Source: Variovorax sp. N23
GTDB lineage: Bacteria; Pseudomonadota; Gammaproteobacteria; Burkholderiales; Burkholderiaceae_C
DNA: 64,000 nt
Reading direction: 5' to 3'
NCBI RefSeq assembly: GCF_025486315.1
Contig: NZ_JAOOPY010000004.1
Coordinates: forward strand, 122,295 to 186,294
A program made the position numbers and the translations under genes. Shown in pieces: positions 8,736 through 16,586 of this stretch. Numbering within the stretch: the first letter of the stretch is position 1; the number at the start of each line of letters is the position of its first letter. The notes beneath the pieces are model-generated. The model was not told the DNA's origin, made no database searches, and saw only the letters and a list, made by a program, of their open reading frames with translations.

Positions 8736-9173
8736 GATGCGCTCCTTTTCCCTGGAGGCATTAGAAGCATCCGACAGCTGACTGGGTACTACCTGAAGTA
8801 AGAGGGGTTGCTCGGTTGTTGGTGGATTTCACGACGCGGAACTCCGCGATCTACGCAATGCAAAGCGTGCAACGAGGCTTCGGTGTTTTGCTTGCGGTGC
8901 GCCGGTTGCTCACCACACGCGGCAATGCACAGCGATGGACCGGTGGGAAGGGCGAAACTGCGTATCGCAAACATCCATTGCGCTCGAATGCTTTAGCGGC
9001 AAAGATGCGGCCGGCTGACCACCTCGCTCATGCCTTGAGGTCGCTTTCAGCGTACTTTCATGCGTCGGCAAAACGGCCCGGTGGCGGTACAGCGTCCTGA
9101 GAACGGCCCCTCGGATGCGGGGCAATCGAGATGTGCTCTCAGCGAATCTGACCTATCTACGCTCAAGACCACC
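8736..9173. other. Divergent intergenic region between luxI and bacA-like gene
   Basis: 438 bases between divergent luxI and the first BacA-like gene. It must contain the luxI promoter and probably the promoter of the BacA-like gene. I searched by eye for an 18-20 bp lux box with CTG-N10-CAG symmetry and found none that is convincing. Open frames across it show no family features. Confidence 0.45.
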
Positions 9174-9794
9174 ATGCTCACTTTTGCAACGCTCGGTCCC
9201 GAGGGCAGCGATCACCATTTCGTGTTGCAGCGGTACCTCGCATCGCACGGCATCACGGAGGCGTCGCGCCTGATCGTCTTTGACGACTTCCACTGTGGTG
9301 CGCGTGACGTGGTCGACGGAAGAGCGGACTACCTGCTGCAATGTGCGGTCCATCCTGCCGCAGCCGAGATCGCGAGCACCTATCGCCCTCGCTTGGTTGT
9401 CGTGGATGCTTTCATCTCTCCGAGCCGACCCATGGCGCTGGTTCGGGCCCGAAAGGCCGGAGATGGGCGTGAGCGCGTCGCTGTGCAGCCCGCCTCCCAG
9501 AACGATGCTGATCTTTCCTGCTGGAGCGAAGTAATTTTTGAATCCAGCGTTGCCGCTGTGCAGAACGGTCTTCGGGCTCGCCGGTATGAAGCGGGGATCG
9601 TGTTCATGTCGTTCGCGCTCGCCAATTGTGACGAGTGGCAGGTGCTCGCTTCGATCGGAACGACTTGCGAGGCGTGGATTGTCTATGGACGAGAAGCGGT
9701 CGACAAAGGGGACGCGGTTGTCTGGCGCGATAGTCCAGTGGCTCACCAATACTGGCTCGGGATGGATCGATCTCCGAACTGTGGCGGATCCTGA
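9174..9794 (+). CDS. BacA-like protein of prephenate-dehydratase fold (paralogue 1)
   Basis: 206 residues from ATG 9174. The opening TLGPEGSDHHF corresponds to the glycine loop that starts prephenate-dehydratase domains and the bacilysin enzyme BacA (prephenate decarboxylase). Further shared blocks are GRADYLLQCAVHPA and VDAFISPSRP, ending in AWIVYGR and WRDSP. The same blocks occur in the protein at 14613-15200, so the two are paralogues. BacA decarboxylates prephenate without aromatising it; the Thr-Arg-Phe motif of true dehydratases is not visible here. A role on prephenate or 4-amino-4-deoxyprephenate is an inference from fold and neighbours. It lies divergent to luxI and convergent to the EamA gene. 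Confidence 0.65.
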   Translation: MLTFATLGPEGSDHHFVLQRYLASHGITEASRLIVFDDFHCGARDVVDGRADYLLQCAVHPAAAEIASTYRPRLVVVDAFISPSRPMALVRARKAGDGRERVAVQPASQNDADLSCWSEVIFESSVAAVQNGLRARRYEAGIVFMSFALANCDEWQVLASIGTTCEAWIVYGREAVDKGDAVVWRDSPVAHQYWLGMDRSPNCGGS

Positions 9795-9831
9795 TGGGCC
9801 GGTGTTTGAAGCCGGTCTTGGATTCCAGGCA

Positions 9832-10707
9832 TCAACGGTTTTCCATACGGCGGCTCGCGAGGATGCCGGCAGTGGCTGCGAGGGCAATGCCGAGAACGGC
9901 TGAATCGGTGGGCCATTCGTTCCAGAAAAGCATACCCAACAGCATCGACCACAGCACCATGCTGTAGCGGAACGGCGCGACCACGGACAGGTCAGTGTTG
10001 CGGCAAGCAGCGAGCAGCGCATGGTTCCCGGCGGCCGTGGCAACGGCAGCCAGCAGAAGGAGTCCTGCGCTCGATGCGCGCAGAGGTGGCCACTGCTCAC
10101 TCAGCCCTACCAGAAAGCCTGCAGCACAGACAGCCGCCGTGATGAGCATCGTCACGCTGCCCGAGGGGATCGCACTCGGCAGGCGTCGTGTGACCAGGTC
10201 ACGGGTGGCGAGCGAAAGTGCACAGACCGCCGCAAAGCCGATACCCGTGTCGGAGCCCTGCGCAATGGAACGGCTCCAGGGCTGCACGATGGCAAGGACG
10301 CCCGCAAGACCAATGAGCGTCAGTACCAAGCGCCTGGGCTGCCAGGATTCCCACCCGAGCGCACTGGACACTATGCCGACGATGAGCGGTGCAGACATCA
10401 TGATCGCGGTGACGGTGGCGAGCGGCACACGAGTGAGCGCCAGGACCGACGAAAGTGCCGTCGTGATCTCAAGACCGCAACGCAATGCCAGCAGCGGGTG
10501 AAATGCGAGCCCCCGCCATGCCGGTTGTCGCCTGGCCTGCATTACCAAAAGCACGCAGGCTGTCGCGAACACGCCGCGCACGGCAAGCACTTGACCGGCG
10601 GGCAATGCATGCGCTGTTCCCTTGACGAAGGCGTCGTTGAGCGCATAGGCAAACATTGCCATCAGCATCAGGACGATGCCTCGACGGTTCACTGCGGGAT
10701 CAGTCAC
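9832..10707 (-). CDS. EamA/DMT-superfamily transporter
   Basis: 291 residues, predicted ten transmembrane helices in two EamA repeats (about 8-140 and 150-285), with the repeat start GIVLMLMAMFAYALNDAFVK and the second half rich in Ala/Leu helices. DMT transporters of this size export amino acids or other small metabolites across the inner membrane. The start overlaps the end of the aminodeoxychorismate synthase gene by 8 bases, so the two are co-translated, suggesting export of a product or intermediate of that pathway (inference). Intact. Confidence 0.85.
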   Translation of the reverse strand: MTDPAVNRRGIVLMLMAMFAYALNDAFVKGTAHALPAGQVLAVRGVFATACVLLVMQARRQPAWRGLAFHPLLALRCGLEITTALSSVLALTRVPLATVTAIMMSAPLIVGIVSSALGWESWQPRRLVLTLIGLAGVLAIVQPWSRSIAQGSDTGIGFAAVCALSLATRDLVTRRLPSAIPSGSVTMLITAAVCAAGFLVGLSEQWPPLRASSAGLLLLAAVATAAGNHALLAACRNTDLSVVAPFRYSMVLWSMLLGMLFWNEWPTDSAVLGIALAATAGILASRRMENR

Positions 10708-12847
10708 TTGAGGCGTTGCCGTGGTCGAGCGTGTTCGTGGCGGAGGGCGGAACAGGGGCGCTCGGTGGAACGGGCTCGGTGGCCGCTGCGCCGGCTGCTA
10801 TCAGCGCATCGGTTAACGCATGTGTCTTGAGAACGATCTCCATGACTTCGGCGTCCGGGTCTGACATCGAAACGATGGCGCCGCCGGTGCCGATCGATAT
10901 CCCGGAGGGTGTGCTGATAATCGTCCGGATCACGATGTTGAGTTGTGCGGCGCCGCCGAACGACAGGTAGCCCAGGCTGCCGGAATAGACGCCGCGACGC
11001 CCCTCTTCCAGGGTTTCGAGGATACGCATCGTGCGCTCCTTGGGGGCGCCGGTCATCGAGCCGCCTGGAAAGGCAGCGCGCACACAATCGATGACCGTGC
11101 GGTCCCTGCGTAGGCGTCCCTGGATCGTGCTGACCAATTGATGCACCGTCGCGTAGGTTTCCACGCTGAAAAGGCTCGGAACGTGCACGCTGTCGACATC
11201 GCACACGCGGTTGAGGTCGTTGCGCAAGAGGTCGACGATCATCAGGTTCTCGGCTCGGGTCTTCTCGTCTTGCGCCAGCTCGTCCTTGATCGCTTGGTCC
11301 TCCTCCGCTGTGGCGCCCCGCGCCGCCGTGCCCTTGATCGGTTTGGATTCGACGGAGCGATCCTGCCCGATGCGCAGGAACAGCTCGGGCGAGGCGCACA
11401 GGACTGCCTGATCGGTCAGCTTCAAGAAGGCGGCGTAGGGCGCCGGATTGCGCCGACGAAGCAGCCGGTAGACGCCGAGCGGCTCGATCACCCCAACGCC
11501 TTGCAACTGATTCGTCAGGCAGACCTCGTAGGTCTCGCCCTGCAGAATCTGAGCCTGCGCCTCCACGATCAGATCTCGGTAGGCGGCGAGCGAGGTCCGC
11601 CATGCGAGCGCTCCAAGCCCTGCGGCCGGCGGCTGCGCCGCTTCGGGTGCATCCGGTGGCATGTTGGACCGAGCGGCGAGTTGCTCTCGCATTCGCCGCA
11701 TCCATTCCCGGTTCGCTTCGGAGACATGCTGCGTGTCGAGGCAGACGACCCACGTGACTTGCTCCGCATGGTCGAAGGCAATGAACCGGTCGACCCTGAT
11801 CCAGGCTGCGTCCGGCATGGCGTTCAAACAAGGCGGGCGCTCGGTCGGGTCGGACATGGATTCATACCCGAAATACCCGACGAAGCCGCCATGGAAATCG
11901 AAGGGGAGGAGGGGGGCGACGGGACGCGGCAGCGCCAACTGCGTCTGCAGGTAGTCGAACACGCTTTCTGCCCGCACCTCGGATGCAGTGCCGCGGCGAA
12001 TTTCGACACAGCGGTGCTGTGCGTCGTAGCCGACTATTTCGGCGCGCGGTCCGGAAGCGTCGCCTATGAAGGAGAAGCGCGCCCGTCCACTGTCCGTCAA
12101 GCTGCTGTCGAGCCAGAACGACGTCGGTGATGCGCTGAACGCAGCAACGTACATGTCCTCGGCCGTGACAACCGTGTCGAGCCACTCGACGTGCAAATGC
12201 AGGCGGCCTTCACCGAAGGGCATGGCGTACGCGGGACCGGCCGATGCGGAGGGGCGATGAGACGCGTTGCGCCATTCCTGTGTCAAGTCACGGAAGTTGC
12301 GCAGCAACCGTGCGCCGAATTCGGTGCAGATCGATTCGGGGTGAAACTGGACGCCCCACCAAGGGCGAGCCACATGCCGCAGCGCCATCAAGGTGCCATC
12401 CGAGGCCCACGCCAGCGGCTCCAGCGAACTCGGTAGCTCGGTGACGGCCAGTGAGTGATAACGCACGGCTTCGAAGCGGTCCGGAATGCCGCGGAACAAA
12501 TCCTTCTGTGCGTGGGAGATCCGGTCGAGGCGGCCGTGCATCGGCCGCACCGCCAGATCCACCGTGCCGCCGCAGGCATGCGCCATCGCCTGGTGTCCCA
12601 GACACACACCCAGCACGGGCACGTCCGCGTATCGCAGCGCGTCAGCAGAGATGCCGAGGTCGGTTGCGCGCTGCGGTCTGCCGGGACCGGGGGAGATCAC
12701 GATGTTGTCGAACCCGAGCTTCTCGATCGCTTCCCAGGGCATCTCATCGTTCCGGACGACGAGGGGCTCCTCGTCGTTGGCCGCCGCAAGGTACTGGTAG
12801 AGGTTATAGGTGAACGAATCGTGGTTGTCGATGAGGAGGGTGCGCAT
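10700..12847 (-). CDS. pabAB: PabA-PabB fusion, aminodeoxychorismate synthase
   Basis: 715 residues. ATG 12847 starts MRTLLIDNHDSFTYNLYQYL, the normal beginning of the glutamine amidotransferase domain (1-190), which has the nucleophile Cys in VLGVCLGHQ and the His-Glu pair in GVQFHPES. A linker and PabB-like N-terminal half follow (about 210-430), then the chorismate-binding domain with PIKGTAARG (lysine typical of aminodeoxychorismate synthase, against PIAGT in anthranilate synthase), NLMIVDLLRNDL, FPGGSMTGAPK and GYLSFGGAAQLNIVIRT. The reaction is chorismate plus glutamine to 4-amino-4-deoxychorismate. The same fused architecture (PapA) feeds p-aminophenylalanine-type antibiotics. No PabC lyase is nearby, which argues for secondary metabolism rather than folate. 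A Pro/Ala-rich tail of about 30 residues ends the protein. Confidence 0.93.
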   Translation of the reverse strand: MRTLLIDNHDSFTYNLYQYLAAANDEEPLVVRNDEMPWEAIEKLGFDNIVISPGPGRPQRATDLGISADALRYADVPVLGVCLGHQAMAHACGGTVDLAVRPMHGRLDRISHAQKDLFRGIPDRFEAVRYHSLAVTELPSSLEPLAWASDGTLMALRHVARPWWGVQFHPESICTEFGARLLRNFRDLTQEWRNASHRPSASAGPAYAMPFGEGRLHLHVEWLDTVVTAEDMYVAAFSASPTSFWLDSSLTDSGRARFSFIGDASGPRAEIVGYDAQHRCVEIRRGTASEVRAESVFDYLQTQLALPRPVAPLLPFDFHGGFVGYFGYESMSDPTERPPCLNAMPDAAWIRVDRFIAFDHAEQVTWVVCLDTQHVSEANREWMRRMREQLAARSNMPPDAPEAAQPPAAGLGALAWRTSLAAYRDLIVEAQAQILQGETYEVCLTNQLQGVGVIEPLGVYRLLRRRNPAPYAAFLKLTDQAVLCASPELFLRIGQDRSVESKPIKGTAARGATAEEDQAIKDELAQDEKTRAENLMIVDLLRNDLNRVCDVDSVHVPSLFSVETYATVHQLVSTIQGRLRRDRTVIDCVRAAFPGGSMTGAPKERTMRILETLEEGRRGVYSGSLGYLSFGGAAQLNIVIRTIISTPSGISIGTGGAIVSMSDPDAEVMEIVLKTHALTDALIAAGAAATEPVPPSAPVPPSATNTLDHGNASSD

Positions 12848-12895
12848 GGCCGTCTCTCTTGAAAGTTGGGGCACTTCCATCGTTTGCCGTTCGGC

Positions 12896-12920
12896 CCTGA
12901 TGCACAACTGCTCGATCAGG
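12896..12920. promoter_or_regulatory. Inverted repeat upstream of pabAB (candidate operator)
   Basis: CCTGAT at 12896-12901 and ATCAGG at 12915-12920 form a perfect 6-bp inverted repeat with a 13-base spacer, 49 bases before the pabAB start. Spacing is longer than a standard 18-20 bp lux box, so assignment to the adjacent LuxR is speculative. Confidence 0.3.
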
Positions 12921-13026
12921 TAGGGGCGCCGCGGCGCGCGAACTCGCTACGTGGCTGCGCAATGCGCCGATTCGTTCTGGGGCAAGGTCGAGAATGCGCT
13001 CTGATTGGTAGCGACGCTGCGCAGGC

Positions 13027-13617
13027 TCAATCACCGCATACGCGTGCCAGTCCCCGGTCCAGTGCCACGACAAACAGAGGCGTCATGTGGCGGATCCTGG
13101 CGAGGTCGGCGGTGGCGTTCGCCAATCGGCTTCTGCATTCGGGCGACTCGCGAAGGCGCTGCGTCGCCTTCAGCTCTTCGATGAACATCGGCCGCAGCCG
13201 GTCAAGGGCCGGGCGCAGCTGCCCGCTCAGGTCGGCGCGCGGCTCCGTCGGCGCCTCACCGGCGCGCCGCCAACTGGTCATGAGTGCGATCTGGATCAGC
13301 TTGCTCGCCTCGATCTGGTCCGCGAAGAATGCGCCGGCGAGTTCCGGCGAGACACCACGTTTCGCCGCTTCAGCGGCTGCGGCGGCAATGACCTGCTGCT
13401 CGCGTGGATCACCGGGTGGATCGGCAACCGGGAAGCCGCTATCCCATTTGGTGAGCGCGACTTGGCGTGAGATCTCGAGGCGAGCGGCACTTAGGTCGAC
13501 GAGTCGTGAAAAGTCGCTGGGTGGTGCGGGCTGTGCGTTGGCACAGGAGGCCAGGAACACGCAGACGGCGATCACGCCAAAAAAATGGCCTCGATCAGAG
13601 AAAGCGAACTTCGGCAT
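13027..13617 (-). CDS. Exported monofunctional chorismate mutase, AroQ gamma class
   Basis: 196 residues. ATG 13617 has AAGGAG 6-8 bases upstream and gives a signal peptide with a VFLASCANAQ cleavage region that also fits a lipobox (LASC). The mature part shows the secreted AroQ pattern: LVDLSAARLEISRQVALTKW (active-site Arg and Lys), PREQQVI, and FFADQIEASKLIQ with the active-site Glu/Gln helix; a second Cys pair (PEC and ARVCGD) could form the disulfide typical of the class. The reaction is chorismate to prephenate, in the periplasm. Its place between aminodeoxychorismate synthase and the ABC/BacA-like operon suggests it supplies prephenate or, as PapB does, aminodeoxyprephenate. A periplasmic location needs exported substrate. 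Confidence 0.9.
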   Translation of the reverse strand: MPKFAFSDRGHFFGVIAVCVFLASCANAQPAPPSDFSRLVDLSAARLEISRQVALTKWDSGFPVADPPGDPREQQVIAAAAAEAAKRGVSPELAGAFFADQIEASKLIQIALMTSWRRAGEAPTEPRADLSGQLRPALDRLRPMFIEELKATQRLRESPECRSRLANATADLARIRHMTPLFVVALDRGLARVCGD

Positions 13618-13860
13618 AGATACTCCTTGAGTGATTCGGAAAACGTAGACCCGGCAACCTGCTGGATCAGGCCGTGGCATAAAGGCCAGAGGTATTCTTG
13701 CGCCATAGACCTTCTTTCCGACTCAATGCGGACGCACGCAGGGAGCGCGGATGCTGAGCGGGCAGCGCGCGAGATACCAACGATTCGCGCCTTAACTTTG
13801 ATCCGTCGAAGCCCAGGCGGGAATCTCGGTTCATGAGTCGACGCCATGCTCTGCGTGAAC

Positions 13861-14616
13861 TCAGAAGACCTGGCTGAGGAACCTGTAAATCCTTGGATCC
13901 GTGTTCGCGCTGAAGAACACGTCCGGCGAGGCCTCCTGCACGATGCGTCCGGCGTCCATGAACACCACCTTGTCCGAGACCGCACGTGCGAAGCCCATCT
14001 CGTGCGTGATGCAGATCATCGTCATGCCATCGCGTGCCAGGAGGATCATGGTCTCCAGCACCTCCTTGACCATCTCGGGGTCCAGCGCGGAGGTGGCCTC
14101 GTCGAAGAGCATGACCGACGGGTTCAGGCACAGCGCGCGGGCGATAGCGACGCGCTGCTGCTGGCCACCTGAGAGCTGGGCCGGATAGGCCGAGGCTTTG
14201 TCGGCCAGCCGCACCTTTGCAAGATGCGCCAACGCGGTCTCACGCGCTTCGCTCTTCGATCGACGCAGCACCCAGGACTGAGCCAGCGTGCAGTTCTCCA
14301 GCACCGTCAGATGCGGAAACAGGTTGAACTGCTGGAAAACCATGCCGATGCTGGCCGCGACCAGATCTTTGTGGCGCATCTGCGGCGTGATCGTCGTGCC
14401 GTTGACGCTCACGATGCCGCTGCCATAGCCTTCCAAGCCGCTGATGCAGCGCGCGAGCGTCGACTTGCCAGATCCGGAAGGCCCGCACACGACCACTCGC
14501 TCGCCGGCCTTCACGGTCATGTCGATCTCGCGGAGCACCTGATGGGTCCCAAAGTGCTTTGAGACCTTTGTGACGCTGACCACCAGCGGCCGGATGGGTT
14601 CAGCCATCATCATCAT
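13861..14616 (-). CDS. Polar amino acid ABC transporter ATP-binding protein (HisP/GlnQ-like)
   Basis: 251 residues beginning with four Met codons; the first overlaps the stop of the preceding BacA-like gene as ATGA. Walker A GPSGSGKST, Q-loop VFQQFNLFPHLTVLEN, signature LSGGQQQRVAIARAL, Walker B VMLFDEATSALD and the H-loop THEMGFA are all present. It powers uptake through the two permeases encoded upstream. Translational coupling to the BacA-like gene makes a functional link with chorismate-derived chemistry likely. Last gene of the five-gene set, 243 bases before the chorismate mutase gene. Confidence 0.95.
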   Translation of the reverse strand: MMMMAEPIRPLVVSVTKVSKHFGTHQVLREIDMTVKAGERVVVCGPSGSGKSTLARCISGLEGYGSGIVSVNGTTITPQMRHKDLVAASIGMVFQQFNLFPHLTVLENCTLAQSWVLRRSKSEARETALAHLAKVRLADKASAYPAQLSGGQQQRVAIARALCLNPSVMLFDEATSALDPEMVKEVLETMILLARDGMTMICITHEMGFARAVSDKVVFMDAGRIVQEASPDVFFSANTDPRIYRFLSQVF

Positions 14617-15200
14617 GCCGCCCGCCCATAGAGCCGGCCGGCGGGGCTGTCGCGCCATGCCAGAAGTTTTCCTCCGCTCACCCGGGCCCGGCCGTAGACG
14701 ATCCACGCATCGTCCACGGTCCCGATGAACTGCGTCACGTGCAGGATGTCGGGATGCGACTGAGCCGCCGCTGCATAGCCCAGGCCAGCGGCATATTTGC
14801 CGGCCAGCAAGCCGCTGGTCACTTCGGCAACGGTCCCCACCAGTTTGATGCGCTCCCACTGTCGAGCATCGATGTAGTCGAGGGTCGGACGCATGACCGC
14901 CAGCGAGCGAGGCTGAACGGCGTCGTTGCGCTGGAGAATCGCAAGATCCTGGCTGGGCGAGATGAACGTGTCGATCGCGAACAGTCCTTCGAAGAATCTT
15001 CCCATCGTCGCCGTGCAGGCCGGGTGCACGGCGCACTGGATCAGAAAATCGGCGCTACCATTCAACACCGCGTCAGCGCACTGCGCGAAGTCGGCAGCCA
15101 GCGTCACCGTGGCACGGTCGAGCAGCCCATGAAAGTCGAGATAGCGCAGCGTCACGAACTCGTGGTTGCTGCCGGCGGGTCCAAGGGTGATGAACTTCAT
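14613..15200 (-). CDS. BacA-like protein of prephenate-dehydratase fold (paralogue 2)
   Basis: 195 residues from ATG 15200. It opens MKFITLGPAGSNHEFVTLRY and shares with the protein at 9174-9794 the blocks GSADFLIQCAVHPA, DTFISPS, AWIVYGR and AWRDSP. Size and opening match BacA-type prephenate decarboxylases rather than full prephenate dehydratases, and no ACT domain is present. The gene sits inside an amino acid ABC operon: 5 bases after the permease stop and overlapping the ATPase start. Such insertion is unusual for a transporter operon and implies that the imported or exported compound and this enzyme belong to one pathway. Exact substrate unknown. Confidence 0.65.
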   Translation of the reverse strand: MKFITLGPAGSNHEFVTLRYLDFHGLLDRATVTLAADFAQCADAVLNGSADFLIQCAVHPACTATMGRFFEGLFAIDTFISPSQDLAILQRNDAVQPRSLAVMRPTLDYIDARQWERIKLVGTVAEVTSGLLAGKYAAGLGYAAAAQSHPDILHVTQFIGTVDDAWIVYGRARVSGGKLLAWRDSPAGRLYGRAA

Positions 15201-15205
15201 GATGG

Positions 15206-15892
15206 CTATGGGGATGCCTGGAGGTTGAGATTGCGTTCCAGCCTGCGCAGGCTGGACATCAGGAGATAGTTGATCGCGAGGTAGACGAGGCCGGCACCGA
15301 AGAAGACCTCGTACGGCGCATAGGTCTCGGACGTGAGAAGGCGAGCAGTGCCAGTCAGCTCGAGCAGCGTCACGGTACTGGCCAGCGAGGTCGCCTTGCA
15401 AGTCAGGATGACGTCGTTGCCCAGGGCCGGGAGTGCTGTTCGCATGGCCAGGGGCAGATCAATCCGCCAGAACGCGTGTGCCCGGCTGAGCCCGAGCACG
15501 AAGGCGGCTTCACGAATCCCCCTTGGAATGGCGTCGAGCGCGGCGGCCAGGGTCTTGCCGGCGTAGGACGCCGAGTTGAGGCCGAGAGCGATCACGACGC
15601 ACCAGAACGGGTCCCGCAGGACCGGCCACAGATGCGAATCGCGCACGAACTCGAATTGACCTGCGCCGTAGTACAGAAGGAACAGCTGCACTAGCGCCGG
15701 GGTACCCCGAAAGAACAGTACGTAGGCATTGGCCGCGGCGCGCAGTCCCCGGAACCCCGAGTTCTTGCATAGGGCGACCGGCAACGCCAGTGCGATGCCC
15801 ACGAGAATGACCAACGCGGTGAGCACCAGCGTGAGCCTGGCGCCGGTCAACAGCGCAGGAAAGATGGACCAGAGGAGGGCGAGGTCGAACAT
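15206..15892 (-). CDS. Polar amino acid ABC transporter permease (HisM-like)
   Basis: 228 residues with about five transmembrane helices. The BPD_transp_1 / HEQRo family features are visible: VLFFRGTPALVQLFLLYYG near residue 60, and the EAA loop AAFVLGLSRAHAFWRIDLPLA (about 134-154) that contacts the ATPase. It forms the inner-membrane channel with the adjacent permease. Six bases separate it from the next permease gene and five from the BacA-like gene, indicating one operon. Confidence 0.93.
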   Translation of the reverse strand: MFDLALLWSIFPALLTGARLTLVLTALVILVGIALALPVALCKNSGFRGLRAAANAYVLFFRGTPALVQLFLLYYGAGQFEFVRDSHLWPVLRDPFWCVVIALGLNSASYAGKTLAAALDAIPRGIREAAFVLGLSRAHAFWRIDLPLAMRTALPALGNDVILTCKATSLASTVTLLELTGTARLLTSETYAPYEVFFGAGLVYLAINYLLMSSLRRLERNLNLQASP

Positions 15893-15898
15893 GTCGGA

Positions 15899-16570
15899 TC
15901 ACCTCGCCGCCAGGGGCAAGGTCTCGCGCTCGGCCCATTCGAGGCAGAGCGTCATCAAGGCGGTCAGTGCCAGGTAGATGCAAGCTGTCGCCAAGTACAT
16001 CGTGAACGGCTGGCGCGTGGAGCCCGAAGCTTCGGCAGCCTTTCTCATGAGTTCGTCGCACCCCACGATGGAAACGATGGACGTTTGTTTGAGCAGCACG
16101 ATCGATTGGTTGCCGAAGGGAGCCAGCGCCGCACGGGCGGCCAGCGGCAACACGACCGTCCAAAGCGTCTGGAATCGGGACAGGCCCAGCGTTCGAGCGG
16201 CCTCTCGTTGCCCGGTGGGTACCGCCAGCAGGGCGCCGCGGGCGATCTCGGCAACGTAGGCGCCGAAGGACAGGGCCAGCGCGACGACGCCCGCCACGAA
16301 CGTGTCGACCTCGACGTGTCGGCCGGTCAGGGTGGCCAGCGTGAGCGACCCGCCGAAGAACACAGCGAAGACGATCAGCAGATCCGGTACGCCTCGGGCG
16401 ACCGCGGCGTAGGCATAGCCCAGCGCCTGTAAGGGTCGATATCCCGAGAGCTGCAGCCAGCAGCCGCCAATGCCCAGGAGCGTGCCAAGCAAAAGCGCGG
16501 CCGCCGCGAGCTTCAATGTGGTCAGGGCGCCCAGCAGCAACTGACCTTCGTAGCCATGAAGGATCTCCAT
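15899..16570 (-). CDS. Polar amino acid ABC transporter permease (HisQ-like)
   Basis: 223 residues, five or so transmembrane helices. It shows the family motif AVARGVPDLLIVFAVFFGG (about 58-76) and the EAA-type loop EAARTLGLSRFQTLWTVVLP. It pairs with the HisM-like permease encoded directly downstream and receives substrate from the binding protein encoded 16 bases upstream. Typical lengths and motifs; intact. Confidence 0.93.
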   Translation of the reverse strand: MEILHGYEGQLLLGALTTLKLAAAALLLGTLLGIGGCWLQLSGYRPLQALGYAYAAVARGVPDLLIVFAVFFGGSLTLATLTGRHVEVDTFVAGVVALALSFGAYVAEIARGALLAVPTGQREAARTLGLSRFQTLWTVVLPLAARAALAPFGNQSIVLLKQTSIVSIVGCDELMRKAAEASGSTRQPFTMYLATACIYLALTALMTLCLEWAERETLPLAAR

Positions 16571-16586
16571 TTCTCTTGCCTCCGAG

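Noticed and set aside
8736..9173. lux box between luxI and the BacA-like gene
   Set aside because: No CTG-N10-CAG symmetric element was found by eye in either promoter.
11138..12130. 330-codon frame antisense to pabAB
   Set aside because: Overlaps catalytic PabB motifs on the other strand and has no features of its own.
10700..12847. Anthranilate synthase or PhzE-type ADIC synthase
   Set aside because: Domain order is amidotransferase first and the motif is PIKGT, both pointing to aminodeoxychorismate synthase.
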